64,000 bases of DNA from the NCBI RefSeq assembly GCF_947494025.1, contig NZ_CANLTQ010000001.1:671250-735249 (forward strand), given 5' to 3'. Each line of letters begins with the position of its first letter. The stretch's first letter is position 1. Position numbers and translations under genes: made by a program. Shown here in pieces: positions 27,432 through 36,605 of this stretch. Source of the DNA: an uncultured Jannaschia sp. (lineage in GTDB: Bacteria > Pseudomonadota > Alphaproteobacteria > Rhodobacterales > Rhodobacteraceae). The notes below the pieces were generated by a model. It had not been told where the DNA came from, made no database searches, and saw nothing but the letters and a program-made list of their open reading frames with translations.

Positions 27432-27947
27432 TCAGAGTTCGCTGTCGCGGATGCGCAGCTGGCGGGCACGGGTCAGGATCGCGTCCTCGATCGCGCGCTG
27501 CGTCTCGCGGTCGACCGCGCCGCTCCGCGTGCGGAGCGCGACGGTCAGGCTGCGCGCGTCGAGCGCCGGGTCCTGCACGAGAACGGTCGCCTGGTAGGCG
27601 CGCGTCCCGCCGGGCGGCGTGCCGTAGCCGAACTGGATGACGCCCGAAAAGGGATCGGCGCCCTCCACCGGCAGGAACGACAGCACGTCGAGCGACGCCG
27701 CCCAGAGATAGCGGTTCACCTCGAGCGTCACGTTCGGATCCTCGGTATCGAACAGGTCGAAGACCGAGGATTGCCGCGAATTGGCCCGCGCGGCGCGCTG
27801 GATCGTGGCCGGGTTCTGCTGGGCGGCGATCCGGTCCTCGCGGGTCTGGCCGAACACCGTCCGGTCGCCGCATCCCGACACCGCCACCAGGAGCGCGAGC
27901 CCTGCGGCGATCCCGGCGCGGCGCCTCATCGATCCCAGCATGTCCAT
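27432..27947 (-). CDS. DUF3576 domain lipoprotein
   Basis: A lipoprotein of about 171 residues with a lipobox ending at Cys26 (VAVSGCGD). The remainder ([31 protein letters not shown]) matches the DUF3576 family, which in alphaproteobacteria usually lies directly upstream of leuS as here. The function is unknown; the position next to lptE suggests an envelope role. Internal ATGs at 27941 and 27929 are alternative starts; all keep the lipobox. Confidence 0.82.
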   Translation of the reverse strand: MDMLGSMRRRAGIAAGLALLVAVSGCGDRTVFGQTREDRIAAQQNPATIQRAARANSRQSSVFDLFDTEDPNVTLEVNRYLWAASLDVLSFLPVEGADPFSGVIQFGYGTPPGGTRAYQATVLVQDPALDARSLTVALRTRSGAVDRETQRAIEDAILTRARQLRIRDSEL

Positions 27948-28199
27948 ATCCGTTCCGGCCGTCGTTCCCGTCGCGGCCTGCCTAGCCCATCGGACGGGTC
28001 TCGAACAAGCCGTCGCAACGATCGGCCTGCGCGGTGGCGAAAGGGCGTCTTCGGTCACTGTGGCACGAAAGCACCAAGGGTCCGGCGTTTGCCGGGGCCG
28101 TAGTTCGGTTTTGTTGCGAGGTGGGGGCCGATTGGGGGAAACGAGAACCACGCCCAACGCGATTCCCGTGGTGGGGACGACTGAAAAAACGAGGGACAC

Positions 28200-29315
28200 A
28201 TGAAAAAGATTCTCTTCGCCTCGACCGCGCTGGTCGCCTTCGCCGGCACCGCCTCGGCCGAAATCCTCCTCTCCGGTAACGCCGAGCTGGGCCTCCGTTC
28301 CAGCGAGCGCCTGAACTTCAGCCAGGGTCAGGACGAAGGCTACAAGGGCAACGACAAGGTCGGCTTCTTCACCGATATCGACGTCACCTTCACGATGACG
28401 GGTGAGACCGATGGCGGTCTGCTCTTCGGTGCCGATATCGACCTCGACGAGAGCGGCAACGGCGAGCCCTTCGAGCGGCCGAACGAGCAGGGCGGCGAGA
28501 GCATCTTCATCTCGGGCGCCTTCGGTACCCTGACCGGTGGTGACACCGACGGCGCGCTCGACTTCGCCCTGACGGAAGTCGCGTTCAACTCCGGCTCGCT
28601 CAACGACGACGAGACGATCCATGCCGGCTACAATGACAACGATGGCCTCGACGGCCTCTACGACGGTCAGGTCATCCGTTACGACTACTCCTTCGGCGAT
28701 TTCGCCGTCGCGCTCTCGGCCGAGCTCGACGACAACGATGTGGAAGGCAATGATGAGGTCTACGGCCTCGGCGTGACCTACCAGCTCGACCTGGGCGGCA
28801 CCAACATCGGCATGGGCCTCGGCTACCAGACCGCGGAAGTCGCTGATACCGACGTGGATACCTGGGGTGCGTCGCTCAACGGCGAATTGTTCGGCTTTGC
28901 CGTCGGCGTCTCGTACATGAACTACAACAACCATGTGCCTGGGCATGCCATCGCCGACAGCGACTTCGGTAGCTTCGCAAGCGAGGCCCTTGGTACGGAC
29001 GGCACTCTGGACGAGGACAACGAGGTCGAGCAAAGCAACCGCTTCTTCCTCGGTGACGGGGATACTGAGCACTTCGGCATCGGCGTCGGCTACACCGGGG
29101 GCGCCTATTCCGTGAGCCTGAACTACGGTCAGTACGACACCCCGATCGGCGACATCGACGGTATTGGCCTGACGGCTGGTTACGATCTGGGCGGCGGCGC
29201 GTCGGTGCAGTTCGGCTACGGTCACTCGGACTACAGCGACGTCGAAATCGCCGGGCTCGACGATGGTCCGGACGAGCTCGACACCGTCTCCTTTGGTGTC
29301 CGCCTGGACTTCTGA
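28200..29315 (+). CDS. General porin, outer-membrane beta-barrel
   Basis: A 371-residue Rhodobacter-type porin. A signal peptide (MKKILFASTALVAFAGTASA) is followed by a mature chain that opens with EILLSGNAELGL and ends with the classic C-terminal aromatic strand FGVRLDF. The strand pattern suits a 16-stranded trimeric porin. The chain is extremely rich in Asp and Glu with few Lys, as in marine or halophilic species. Base composition is slightly lower in GC than neighbours, as often seen for highly expressed genes. AGGGA precedes the ATG, a 250 bp leader/promoter region lies upstream and a strong terminator follows. Confidence 0.92.
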   Translation: MKKILFASTALVAFAGTASAEILLSGNAELGLRSSERLNFSQGQDEGYKGNDKVGFFTDIDVTFTMTGETDGGLLFGADIDLDESGNGEPFERPNEQGGESIFISGAFGTLTGGDTDGALDFALTEVAFNSGSLNDDETIHAGYNDNDGLDGLYDGQVIRYDYSFGDFAVALSAELDDNDVEGNDEVYGLGVTYQLDLGGTNIGMGLGYQTAEVADTDVDTWGASLNGELFGFAVGVSYMNYNNHVPGHAIADSDFGSFASEALGTDGTLDEDNEVEQSNRFFLGDGDTEHFGIGVGYTGGAYSVSLNYGQYDTPIGDIDGIGLTAGYDLGGGASVQFGYGHSDYSDVEIAGLDDGPDELDTVSFGVRLDF

Positions 29316-29338
29316 TCCGACCCGGATCGAGCCTATCG

Positions 29339-29373
29339 AACGGGCGGGCCTTGTGCCCGCCCGTTTCGTTTTG
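29339..29373 (+). terminator. Rho-independent terminator of the porin gene
   Basis: AACGGGCGGGC and GCCCGCCCGTT form a perfect 11 bp stem with a 5-base loop, followed by the T-rich run TTCGTTTT. It lies 24 bases after the porin stop and before the YggS gene. Confidence 0.9.
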
Positions 29374-29403
29374 CATCGACAGGCCGATACGAGAGTTCCG
29401 CCT

Positions 29404-30057
29404 ATGCCCCTGTCCGACATAAACGACCGGATCGCCGCCGCCTGCGAACGGGCAGGACGGGACCGGTCCGACGTCACCCTGATCGCCGTGTCCAAGGTGC
29501 AGCCGCCCGAGCGGGTCGAGGCCGTGCTGGCCGCCGGTCACCGCATCTTCGGTGAGAACCGGGTGCAGGAAGCGCAGGGCAAGTGGCCGGCCTGGCAGGA
29601 GGCCCATCCGGACGTCGCGCTCCACCTCCTCGGCCCGCTCCAGAGCAACAAGGTCCGCCCGGCGATGGAGCTTTTCGACGCGATCCATTCCCTCGACCGC
29701 GCGAAGCTCGCCCGTCGCATCGCCGACATGGCGCAGGAACTCGGCCGCTGCCCGGACCTCTTCGTGCAGGTCAATACCGGCGAGGAGGATCAGAAGGCCG
29801 GTCTGCCCCCCGCCGAGGTCGACGGCTTCGTCGCCGAGGTGCGCGGGATGGACCTGCCGCTCGCCGGGTTGATGTGCATTCCGCCGGTGGACGAGGCGCC
29901 GTCACTGCATTTCGCGCTGCTCCGCAAGCTCGCGGAGCGCAACGGCCTGCCGGGCCTCAGCATGGGCATGTCCGCCGATTTCGAGGAGGCGGTCGCTTTC
30001 GGCGCCACGCATGTCCGCGTCGGCTCCGCCATCTTCGGAGAGCGCGTTCCGACCTGA
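29404..30057 (+). CDS. YggS-family PLP homeostasis protein
   Basis: A 217-residue single-domain alanine-racemase-fold protein (PLPBP/YggS family). The PLP-binding lysine is Lys31 in LIAVSKVQP, followed by FGENRVQEAQ, LLGPLQSNK and the C-terminal SMGMSADFEEAV and VRVGSAIFG motifs. The family controls free pyridoxal phosphate levels and has no catalytic activity shown. The ATG at 29404 aligns with family starts. It is separated from the porin by a terminator, so it has its own promoter or depends on read-through. Confidence 0.93.
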   Translation: MPLSDINDRIAAACERAGRDRSDVTLIAVSKVQPPERVEAVLAAGHRIFGENRVQEAQGKWPAWQEAHPDVALHLLGPLQSNKVRPAMELFDAIHSLDRAKLARRIADMAQELGRCPDLFVQVNTGEEDQKAGLPPAEVDGFVAEVRGMDLPLAGLMCIPPVDEAPSLHFALLRKLAERNGLPGLSMGMSADFEEAVAFGATHVRVGSAIFGERVPT

Positions 30058-30061
30058 GCCG

Positions 30062-30559
30062 TCAGCGCACGACGAGCCGCGTTCCCACCCGAACCCGCAC
30101 GGCAAGCCAGCGCAGATCCGCGGGCGCCAGCGCCACGCAGCCTTCGGTCGGCCGGACCGGACCCCGCCAGCGATGCAGAAAGATCGCGCTGCCGCGATAG
30201 GGCTCGGCATCCGGCCAGTTCCAGTCCGTCGTCAGGACGAGGTCGTAAAGCCGGTCCGCACGGCGCAGTCGCTCCGCCGAGGCGTCGAACGGCGCGCGCA
30301 CGAGCCGGTTGTAGGCGGGATGCTCCGGCGCGTCGCACCACAGGTCGCGCGGACCGATCGGGCGCGCCCAGGGTGCCGGCGGCGGCATCCGGTCGGGGCG
30401 GTAGAACATCCCGGTGATCCGGTGGACGCCGTGCGGGGTCGCCCCGTCCCGTTCCCGCTTTTCGGACCGGATGCCCCCCGCCCCGACGGTGCAGGGAAGG
30501 GTCCGCCTCCGGAACCGCAGCCCCGTGGGAGTCAGCACCATGTCCCCGGGGGACGTCAC
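30062..30559 (-). CDS. L,D-transpeptidase (YkuD-fold) family protein
   Basis: About 165 residues with a YkuD-type catalytic site near the C-terminus: His in AIFLHRWRG and the nucleophilic Cys in TEGCVALAPADLRWL. Such enzymes form 3-3 peptidoglycan crosslinks or attach proteins to the wall. No signal peptide is visible, which is usual for this short Rhodobacterales subgroup. The GTG at 30559 overlaps the ribA stop by 4 bp (GTGA); an ATG at 30541 is the alternative. It is convergent with the YggS gene with a 4 bp gap. Confidence 0.8.
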   Translation of the reverse strand: MTSPGDMVLTPTGLRFRRRTLPCTVGAGGIRSEKRERDGATPHGVHRITGMFYRPDRMPPPAPWARPIGPRDLWCDAPEHPAYNRLVRAPFDASAERLRRADRLYDLVLTTDWNWPDAEPYRGSAIFLHRWRGPVRPTEGCVALAPADLRWLAVRVRVGTRLVVR

Positions 30560-31605
30560 TCCAGATGTCCCGACTTCACCCGCTTCACGTCGAGATAGGC
30601 CGCGTTCTGCGGCGTCAGCCCGACATGGAGCGGCACCCGCTCGGCCACCTCGATCCCCTGCGCCGTCATCATCGCGATCTTGCGGGGATTGTTCGTCATC
30701 AATCGCACGGCCCCGATCCCCAGCCGGTCGAGGATCGCCGCGCCGAGGCGGAAATCGCGCTCGTCGTCCTCGAAGCCCAGCCGATGGTTCGCCTCGACCG
30801 TGTCGAAACCCTGATCCTGCAGGTCGTAGGCCCGCATCTTGTTGGCGAGCCCGATCCCCCGCCCCTCCTGGTTGAGATAGAGCAGCACGCCGCCCCCGGC
30901 CGCCGCCATCGCGTCCATCGCGGCGTGAAGCTGCGGTCCGCAATCGCATTTGAGCGATCCCAGCACGTCGCCGGTGAAGCAGGCCGAATGCAGGCGCACG
31001 AGAACCGGCGCGGCGCGGTCGACGCGGCCGATCTCCACGGCGTAATGCTCCTCGCCGGTGCCGGGCTCGCGATGGACATGCACCCGCCCCTTCGCATGGG
31101 CCGCCATCGGCAGGCGGGCGGAGGCCACGGGGGCCACGGGCCGGACCGGATCGCCCGGCACGGTCGCCGGCGACAGGCGCGTGACGCCCGCGGGCGCCTC
31201 CGCCTCCACCCCGATCACGGCGGGCAGGAGCCACGCGGCCTTGGCGAGCGCCACGCCCGCCCGCCACGGTGCGGCGTCGCCCTCGCGCAGCGTCCGCAGC
31301 GGCCCCTTCATCGGCGCGCGCAGATCGTCCGCCGGGTCGGCCACCGCCCGAAGCCACGCGGCATCCACGTCGTCCGGGACGGCGATGCGCGCGACGTCGC
31401 CGTCATAGGCCCGCGCCTTCAGCGTCTCCGCCCGCCGCCCGGAGACGGCAAGGACGAGCGGCCCCGCCGCCCGCATCGCGGCCAGCCGTTCGGGTGGCAC
31501 CGTCTCGACCGCCGCCATCACCGCATGGCCCATCGCCACGGGCAGGCCCAGACGAAACTCCGCGCGGGCGCGGGCAAGCAGTTCGGCGGGCGTGGCGGGC
31601 AGCAT
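30556..31605 (-). CDS. ribA: GTP cyclohydrolase II
   Basis: A 349-residue protein. The C-terminal two-thirds is a standard GTP cyclohydrolase II: zinc cysteines in CFTGDVLGSLKCDCG, the GRGIGLANKMRAYDLQ active-site motif and DTVEANHRLGF. The N-terminal 130 residues are an extra domain seen in Rhodobacterales RibA and are not an intact DHBP synthase. The enzyme opens the riboflavin pathway from GTP. The ribA start faces an OmpR-type regulator across 167 bp, where no FMN riboswitch could be recognised. It is coupled to the L,D-transpeptidase gene. Confidence 0.9.
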   Translation of the reverse strand: MLPATPAELLARARAEFRLGLPVAMGHAVMAAVETVPPERLAAMRAAGPLVLAVSGRRAETLKARAYDGDVARIAVPDDVDAAWLRAVADPADDLRAPMKGPLRTLREGDAAPWRAGVALAKAAWLLPAVIGVEAEAPAGVTRLSPATVPGDPVRPVAPVASARLPMAAHAKGRVHVHREPGTGEEHYAVEIGRVDRAAPVLVRLHSACFTGDVLGSLKCDCGPQLHAAMDAMAAAGGGVLLYLNQEGRGIGLANKMRAYDLQDQGFDTVEANHRLGFEDDERDFRLGAAILDRLGIGAVRLMTNNPRKIAMMTAQGIEVAERVPLHVGLTPQNAAYLDVKRVKSGHLE

Positions 31606-31772
31606 CGGGGGCGGGATCCTGTAACAAATCGCGGCCGGACGGGACGCGCAGCCCCCACATATGAAACAAATCCCGCCTTGGCGACACGTCGCCGTGACCG
31701 GCGCGCAGCCGACTTCAAAAGCACCTCACGGATGCACACGTTCTTCTCACGAACGGATGAGGAGGTGCAGGA

Positions 31773-32459
31773 ATGGCGAATCCGAAGAAGATACTTCTGG
31801 TGGACGACGACGACGACCTTCGCGACGCGCTGGCCGAGCAGTTGATGCTGACCGAGGATTTCGACGTCTTCGAGGCGGAGTCGGGCGCCGCGGGCATGAG
31901 CCGCGTCAGGGAGCAGCATTACGACCTGATCGTGCTCGATGTGGGACTGCCCGACACGGACGGTCGCGAGCTCTGCCGCCTGATGCGCAAGCAGGGGGTG
32001 AAGTGCCCGATCGTCATGCTGACCGGCCACGACACGGATTCCGACACGATCCTCGGGCTCGACGCGGGCGCGAACGACTACATCTCCAAGCCGTTCAAGT
32101 TCCCCGTCCTTCTGGCCCGCATCCGCAGCCAGCTCCGCACGCACGAGCAATCCGAGGACGCGGTGTTCCAGCTCGGGCCGTACACGTTCAGGCCGTCGAT
32201 GAAGATGCTGGTGACGGAGGACGACCGGAAGGTGCGCCTGACCGAGAAGGAGACGAACATCCTCAAGTTCCTCTACCGCTCGAACGACGGCACCGTGCCG
32301 CGCGACGTGCTCCTGCACGAGGTCTGGGGCTACAATGCCGGGGTTACGACCCATACGCTCGAGACGCACATCTACCGCCTGCGCCAGAAGATCGAGCCGG
32401 ACCCGTCGAACGCGCGCCTGCTCGTGACCGAAAGCGGCGGCTACCGGCTGATGGCGTGA
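31773..32459 (+). CDS. OmpR-family response regulator
   Basis: A 228-residue two-domain regulator. The receiver has the acidic pocket ILLVDDDDDLRD, phospho-Asp in LIVLDVGLPDTDG and the conserved Lys in YISKPFKFP. The C-terminal winged helix (RLTEKETNILKFLYR, TLETHIYRLRQKIEPD) is complete. No histidine kinase is adjacent, so it is an orphan here. It resembles the essential CenR-type regulators of alphaproteobacterial envelope control, but I cannot confirm that from sequence alone. GGAGG precedes the start. Confidence 0.9.
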   Translation: MANPKKILLVDDDDDLRDALAEQLMLTEDFDVFEAESGAAGMSRVREQHYDLIVLDVGLPDTDGRELCRLMRKQGVKCPIVMLTGHDTDSDTILGLDAGANDYISKPFKFPVLLARIRSQLRTHEQSEDAVFQLGPYTFRPSMKMLVTEDDRKVRLTEKETNILKFLYRSNDGTVPRDVLLHEVWGYNAGVTTHTLETHIYRLRQKIEPDPSNARLLVTESGGYRLMA

Positions 32460-32588
32460 TCGCGGGGACACAATAATGTTGAAAACGCGGGCTTACGCAA
32501 ATTTTCCTTACCCTACGTCGGCGATCACCCTAACATAAGGAATACCGCCGCATCGACGGGACTTTCGATGCACCTCCCTGTTGGACTC
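32460..32588 (+). ncRNA. Possible small RNA or 3' UTR after the response regulator
   Basis: This 130 bp stretch has no gene but ends in a strong intrinsic terminator, is locally A/T-rich near its start (ATAATGTTGAAAA, CAAATTTTCC) and carries a CACCTCCC anti-Shine-Dalgarno-like run just before the terminator stem. Rhodobacterales small RNAs with CCUCC-type loops are known. It could equally be the 3' end of the response-regulator mRNA. Confidence 0.25.
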
Positions 32589-32616
32589 GCCCGGGCTTCG
32601 GCTCGGGCTTTTCTTT
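32589..32616 (+). terminator. Rho-independent terminator
   Basis: GCCCGGGC-TTCG-GCTCGGGC forms an 8 bp stem (one G-T pair) with a TTCG tetraloop, followed by TTTTCTTT. It lies 130 bases after the response-regulator stop and 84 bases before xthA. Confidence 0.85.
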
Positions 32617-32699
32617 GGCCGGAGTGGCGCATCCGGGGTTCCGGCCGGACCTTGGGCCGTGCAAGACGCGCCCGTCCGAGACTCGCCGACGGAGACGTC

Positions 32700-33488
32700 A
32701 TGCCCTTCACCCTCGCCACCTGGAACATCAACTCCGTCCGCCTGCGCGCGGAGCTCGTGGCGGCGTTCCTGCGCGAGGAAGGGCCGGACGTCCTTTGCCT
32801 GCAGGAATGCAAGTCGCCGGTGGAGAAGATCCCGCGCGAGACCTTCGAGGCCCTGGGCTACACCCACATGGTCGCGCGCGGGCAGAAGGGCTACAACGGC
32901 GTGGCGATCCTGTCGAAGCGCCCTATCGCGGAGGTTTCGGCGCTCGACCATGCCGGGCTCGGTCATGCGCGCCACATCGCGGGCCAACTCGAGAACGGCG
33001 TCGTGATCCACAACTTCTACGTCCCCGCGGGTGGCGACACGCCCGACCGGGAGGTGAACGAGAAGTTCGGACAGAAGCTCGACTACCTGACCGACATGCG
33101 CGATGCCTTCCATGCGGAGCGTCCCGCGAAGTCGATCCTTGTCGGCGACCTCAACATCGCCCCGCGCGAGGACGACGTGTGGTCGCACAAGCAGCTTCTG
33201 CGCGTCGTGAGCCATACCCCGATCGAGGTCGAGCATCTCGCCCAGGCGCAGGATGCTGGGGCCTGGGTGGACGTGACGCGGCAGGACATCCCCGACGGCA
33301 ACCTTTATTCCTGGTGGTCCTATCGCTCCCCCGACTGGGACGCGGCGGACAAGGGGCGCAGGCTCGACCATGTCTGGGCCACGCCCGATATCGCGGGCGC
33401 CGCGCATGGGAGCCGCATCCTGCGCAACGTCCGCGGATGGGAAAAGCCGTCGGACCACGCACCGGTGCTGGCGACCTTCGACCTCTGA
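32700..33488 (+). CDS. xthA: Exodeoxyribonuclease III (AP endonuclease)
   Basis: A 262-residue base-excision-repair nuclease of the EEP fold. Metal and catalytic residues are visible in LATWNINSVR, LCLQECK, GYNGVAILSK, VGDLNIAP and KPSDHAPVLATF. It cleaves at abasic sites and removes 3' blocks in DNA. The start at 32700 matches family N-termini; the frame stays open further upstream into the terminator region. The next gene (thioredoxin/TPR) follows after 54 bp with its own AGGAG. Confidence 0.93.
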   Translation: MPFTLATWNINSVRLRAELVAAFLREEGPDVLCLQECKSPVEKIPRETFEALGYTHMVARGQKGYNGVAILSKRPIAEVSALDHAGLGHARHIAGQLENGVVIHNFYVPAGGDTPDREVNEKFGQKLDYLTDMRDAFHAERPAKSILVGDLNIAPREDDVWSHKQLLRVVSHTPIEVEHLAQAQDAGAWVDVTRQDIPDGNLYSWWSYRSPDWDAADKGRRLDHVWATPDIAGAAHGSRILRNVRGWEKPSDHAPVLATFDL

Positions 33489-33542
33489 CCTTGGAAAACG
33501 CGCGCGAGGCGCGCATATGAGCGCCAGGAAAAGGAGTTTACC

Positions 33543-34457
33543 ATGCTCGAACTCGGCCAACCCACGCCCGACGCCGCCGACGGCGACCTGATCCGCGACG
33601 TCACCGAAGCCACCTTCATGGCGGAGGTCGTCGAGGCCTCGATGAAGACACCCGTGATCGTCGATTTCTGGGCGCCGTGGTGCGGTCCCTGCAAGACGCT
33701 CGGCCCGCAGCTCGAGGCCGCCGTGAAGGCCGCCAAAGGCAAGGTGCGGATGGCGAAGGTGGACGTGGACCGCGCCCAGCAGATCGCCGCGCAGCTCCGC
33801 ATCCAGTCGATTCCGACCGTCTACGCCTTCTGGCAGGGTCAGCCCATCGATGGCTTCCAGGGCGCGGTCAGCCAGGGCGAGGTGCAGGAGTTCGTCAAGC
33901 GCGTCGCCGCGCACAACGCCGACGAGGCCGACGGCCTTGCCGAGGCGCTGACCGCCGCGGAAGAGATGCTGGACGAGGGGGCCGCCGTCGACGCGGCGCA
34001 GACCTTCGCCGCGATCCTGGGCGAAGAGTCGGAGAACGCGGTCGCCTATGCCGGCCTGCTGCGCGCGCATGTCGCCATGGGCGAGATCGACCAGGCCGAG
34101 GCGCTGCTCGCTGGCGCGCCCCCCGCCATAGCCGCCGCGCCGGAGCTCGAGGCGGCCCGGGCGCAGATCGCGCTCGCGCGGCAATCGGCCGATGCGGGGC
34201 CGGTCGCCGACCTGCGCGCGGCGGTGGAGGCGCGCCCCGACGACCATCAGGCCCGCTTCGACCTCGCCACGGCGCTGCAGGCTTCGGGCGACACGGAAGG
34301 CGCGGTGGAGGAGTTGCTGGAGCTGTTCCGTCGCGACCGGGAATGGAACGACGGCGCGGCGCGCACGCAGCTCTTCACGATTTTCGACGCGACCGGGCCC
34401 AAGGATCCGGTGGCGGCGAAGGGCCGGCGCCGGCTCTCGTCGATGATCTTCGCCTGA
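33543..34457 (+). CDS. Thioredoxin-domain/TPR protein (CnoX/YbbN-like)
   Basis: A 304-residue cytosolic protein. The N-terminal thioredoxin domain keeps the redox site WCGPC (about residue 45) and the cis-proline (IQSIPTVYAF). The C-terminal half is helical with tetratricopeptide-like repeats, ending in the REWNDGAAR, LFTIFDA and RRRLSSMIFA segments of the YbbN/CnoX family. CnoX proteins are redox-linked chaperones handing clients to GroEL. Here the WCGPC makes real oxidoreductase activity possible. It heads a run with the LON and Trm112 genes. Confidence 0.88.
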   Translation: MLELGQPTPDAADGDLIRDVTEATFMAEVVEASMKTPVIVDFWAPWCGPCKTLGPQLEAAVKAAKGKVRMAKVDVDRAQQIAAQLRIQSIPTVYAFWQGQPIDGFQGAVSQGEVQEFVKRVAAHNADEADGLAEALTAAEEMLDEGAAVDAAQTFAAILGEESENAVAYAGLLRAHVAMGEIDQAEALLAGAPPAIAAAPELEAARAQIALARQSADAGPVADLRAAVEARPDDHQARFDLATALQASGDTEGAVEELLELFRRDREWNDGAARTQLFTIFDATGPKDPVAAKGRRRLSSMIFA

Positions 34458-34491
34458 AGGCTTGTCGCCGCGTTTCGTGCCCTACATTCCC

Positions 34492-35139
34492 ATGATGTAT
34501 CGCCACGCCGACCTTCCGAAGACCATTCCGGTCTTTCCCCTGCCCGGCGCGCTCCTGCTGCCCCGGGCCAGATTGCCGCTGCACATCTTCGAGCCGCGCT
34601 ACCTCCAGATGATCGACGACGTGCTCAAGACGAGCCATCGCCTGATCGGGATGATCCAGCCGCGCGCGCAGAAATCCGGCGACGGGCGGCAGCTTCAGAC
34701 CATCGGCTGCGCCGGGCGCCTGACGCAGCTGAGCGAGACCGAGGACCGACGCTACATGATCACGCTTTCGGGCATGTCGCGCTACCGGGTGACGCGGGAG
34801 ATCATGGGCTTCCAGCCCTACCTCCAGGCCGACGTGAACTGGGACGGGTTCGAGCGCGACCTCGGCAAGGCGGAGGTCGACACCGAGTTCAACCGCGCCG
34901 CCTTTCTTGCGCTCTTGCATCGCTACTTCGAAAGTCAGGATCTGTCGACGGATTGGGAGAACCTCAAGGATGCCGACGAGGAGCTTCTGATCGACAGCCT
35001 CTCGATGCTCTGCCCGTTCGAGCCGGAGGACAAGCAGGCGTTGCTCGAGGCGCCCTCCCTCGCCACTCGTCGGGAAACGGTGGTGACGCTGATGGAGTTC
35101 GCCCTGCGCGGCGGCTCCGGCGAGGACGCGCTGCAATGA
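34492..35139 (+). CDS. LON peptidase substrate-binding domain protein
   Basis: A protein of about 215 residues that consists only of the Lon N-terminal substrate-binding domain ([20 protein letters not shown], then IFEPRYLQM). It lacks AAA and protease domains. Stand-alone proteins of this type are common in alphaproteobacteria and have no firmly known role. The first of two adjacent ATGs (34492, 34495) was chosen; a TTG at 34462 is less likely. Its stop overlaps the Trm112 start by 4 bp. Confidence 0.88.
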   Translation: MMYRHADLPKTIPVFPLPGALLLPRARLPLHIFEPRYLQMIDDVLKTSHRLIGMIQPRAQKSGDGRQLQTIGCAGRLTQLSETEDRRYMITLSGMSRYRVTREIMGFQPYLQADVNWDGFERDLGKAEVDTEFNRAAFLALLHRYFESQDLSTDWENLKDADEELLIDSLSMLCPFEPEDKQALLEAPSLATRRETVVTLMEFALRGGSGEDALQ

Positions 35140-35318
35140 CCGACACGCCCGCCCACGACCGCCGGATGCTGGAGGCTCTGGTCTGCCCGCAGACGCACGG
35201 CCCTCTGTCCTACGACGCGGAGCGGCAGGAGCTTGTCTCGAAATCCGCCGGGCTGGCCTATCCGATCCGGGGCGGCATCCCGATCATGCTCGTCGACGAG
35301 GCGCGCCCGCTCGAGTGA
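35136..35318 (+). CDS. Trm112 family protein (UPF0434/YcaR type)
   Basis: A 60-residue protein with the family core: [13 protein letters not shown], a second half with [20 protein letters not shown] and an acidic VDEAR end. Bacterial members usually carry four zinc cysteines or fewer; here only one Cys is visible, so the zinc site is lost as in YcaR-like forms. Eukaryotic Trm112 activates methyltransferases; the bacterial role is uncertain. The ATG overlaps the LON gene by 4 bp. Its TGA directly abuts the convergent ubiH-like stop (TGATCA). Confidence 0.85.
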   Translation: MTDTPAHDRRMLEALVCPQTHGPLSYDAERQELVSKSAGLAYPIRGGIPIMLVDEARPLE

Positions 35319-36521
35319 TCAGCGCCGCATCAGGCGGGGCAGGTCGCCGGTCAGGCCCGCCGCCTCCCAGATGAAGCGCCGCCGCAACGACGGCATCGCC
35401 GAGATCGCGCCCATCCCCAGATCGCGTCCCAGCCGCAGCAGCGGGTTGTCGTTGGAGAAGAGCCGGTTCACCGCGTCGGTCGCGAACCCCATCGTCGTCG
35501 TGTCGAACCGCCGCCAGCGCGTGTAGCGCGCGAGCACGTCCGACGTGCCGATATCCTCGCCCCGCATCCGCGCGCCGCCGAGTACATCGGCCAGCGCGGC
35601 CACGTCCTTCACCCCGAGGTTGAGACCCTGCCCCGCGATCGGGTGGATGCCGTGCGCCGCGTCGCCGACCAGTGCCACGCGCGAGGCCGCGAAATCCTGC
35701 GCGAGGCTCAGGGAAAGCGGATAGGTGTGCCGCGCGCCCAGAAGCTCGATCTCGCCCAGGAAGCTGCCGAAGCGCGGTCGCAGGACGTCGAGATATTCCG
35801 CATCCGGCATGGCGTTCAGTTCGGCGGCGATGCTGTCGGCCTCGGTCCAGACGATGCTGGCGCGCCGGCCCTTCAGGGGAAGGATGGCGAGCGGGCCCGC
35901 GGGCATGAAGAACTGATGCGCGACGCCCTCGTGCGGCCGTTCGAAGCCGATGGCACAGACGAGCGCGGTCTGCCCGTATTCGCGGCCCGCCCGCCCGATC
36001 CCGGCGCGCCGTGCCACGCCGCTCGTCCGCCCGTCGCAGCCGAGGAGGAGGCGCGCGGCAAGCATCCCGTCCGCATTGACCCGCACGGCGGCGCCCTCGA
36101 CGGATTGCGCTGTGACCTCCGTCCCGAAGCGCGTCTCGATCCGGGCGTTCGCGTCGCAGGCGGCGAGGAGCGCGGGACGCAGGTGCCGGTCCTCGACCAT
36201 CTGCCCCATGAAGGGCTCGCCGATCTCCGACGCCTCGAAGGCGAGGTGCAGGGGCGACGCCCCCTCGCCCGCGCGACCGTCGCTCGCGCGGATGCCGGTG
36301 ATCGGCTGCGCCTCCTCCGCCAGATCGTCCCAAAGGCCGAGCGCGCGCAGCACGCGGACCGAGCCCAGCGCCAGCGCGTAGGCCCGCCCGTCGAACGCCT
36401 CGTCGAACGTCGCCCGGGGCCGCGCGTCCAGAAGGATGGAATCGATCCCCGCATCGGCCAGCGCGAGCGCGGTCAGCGGCCCGGTCAGCCCGCCGCCGAC
36501 GATGATGACGTCCGTATCCAT
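35319..36521 (-). CDS. UbiH/UbiF-family FAD-dependent ubiquinone hydroxylase
   Basis: A 400-residue flavin monooxygenase. The N-terminal FAD fold ([21 protein letters not shown]) is followed by the conserved [13 protein letters not shown] segment and the second FAD motif ([20 protein letters not shown]) that marks the UbiH/UbiF/Coq6 family. These add ring hydroxyls during ubiquinone synthesis. Which ring position is modified cannot be told. The linkage thioredoxin-LON-Trm112-ubiH is typical for Rhodobacterales. It faces the amidase gene across about 85 bp. Confidence 0.88.
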   Translation of the reverse strand: MDTDVIIVGGGLTGPLTALALADAGIDSILLDARPRATFDEAFDGRAYALALGSVRVLRALGLWDDLAEEAQPITGIRASDGRAGEGASPLHLAFEASEIGEPFMGQMVEDRHLRPALLAACDANARIETRFGTEVTAQSVEGAAVRVNADGMLAARLLLGCDGRTSGVARRAGIGRAGREYGQTALVCAIGFERPHEGVAHQFFMPAGPLAILPLKGRRASIVWTEADSIAAELNAMPDAEYLDVLRPRFGSFLGEIELLGARHTYPLSLSLAQDFAASRVALVGDAAHGIHPIAGQGLNLGVKDVAALADVLGGARMRGEDIGTSDVLARYTRWRRFDTTTMGFATDAVNRLFSNDNPLLRLGRDLGMGAISAMPSLRRRFIWEAAGLTGDLPRLMRR

Positions 36522-36605
36522 GCGCCTCCATATGCGTGCCGCATCGCCATTGTCCAACCGCGTCCGCGCCCCTAGCGTGGCGCACGGCAACGGACGGAGA
36601 CGGAC

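Noticed and set aside
25603..27597. Plus-strand 660-codon frame opposite leuS
   Set aside because: Shadow of leuS; no start signal, no domain, and leuS has all its class I motifs.
31606..31772. FMN riboswitch in front of ribA
   Set aside because: The region is too short and lacks the conserved FMN aptamer sequence blocks.
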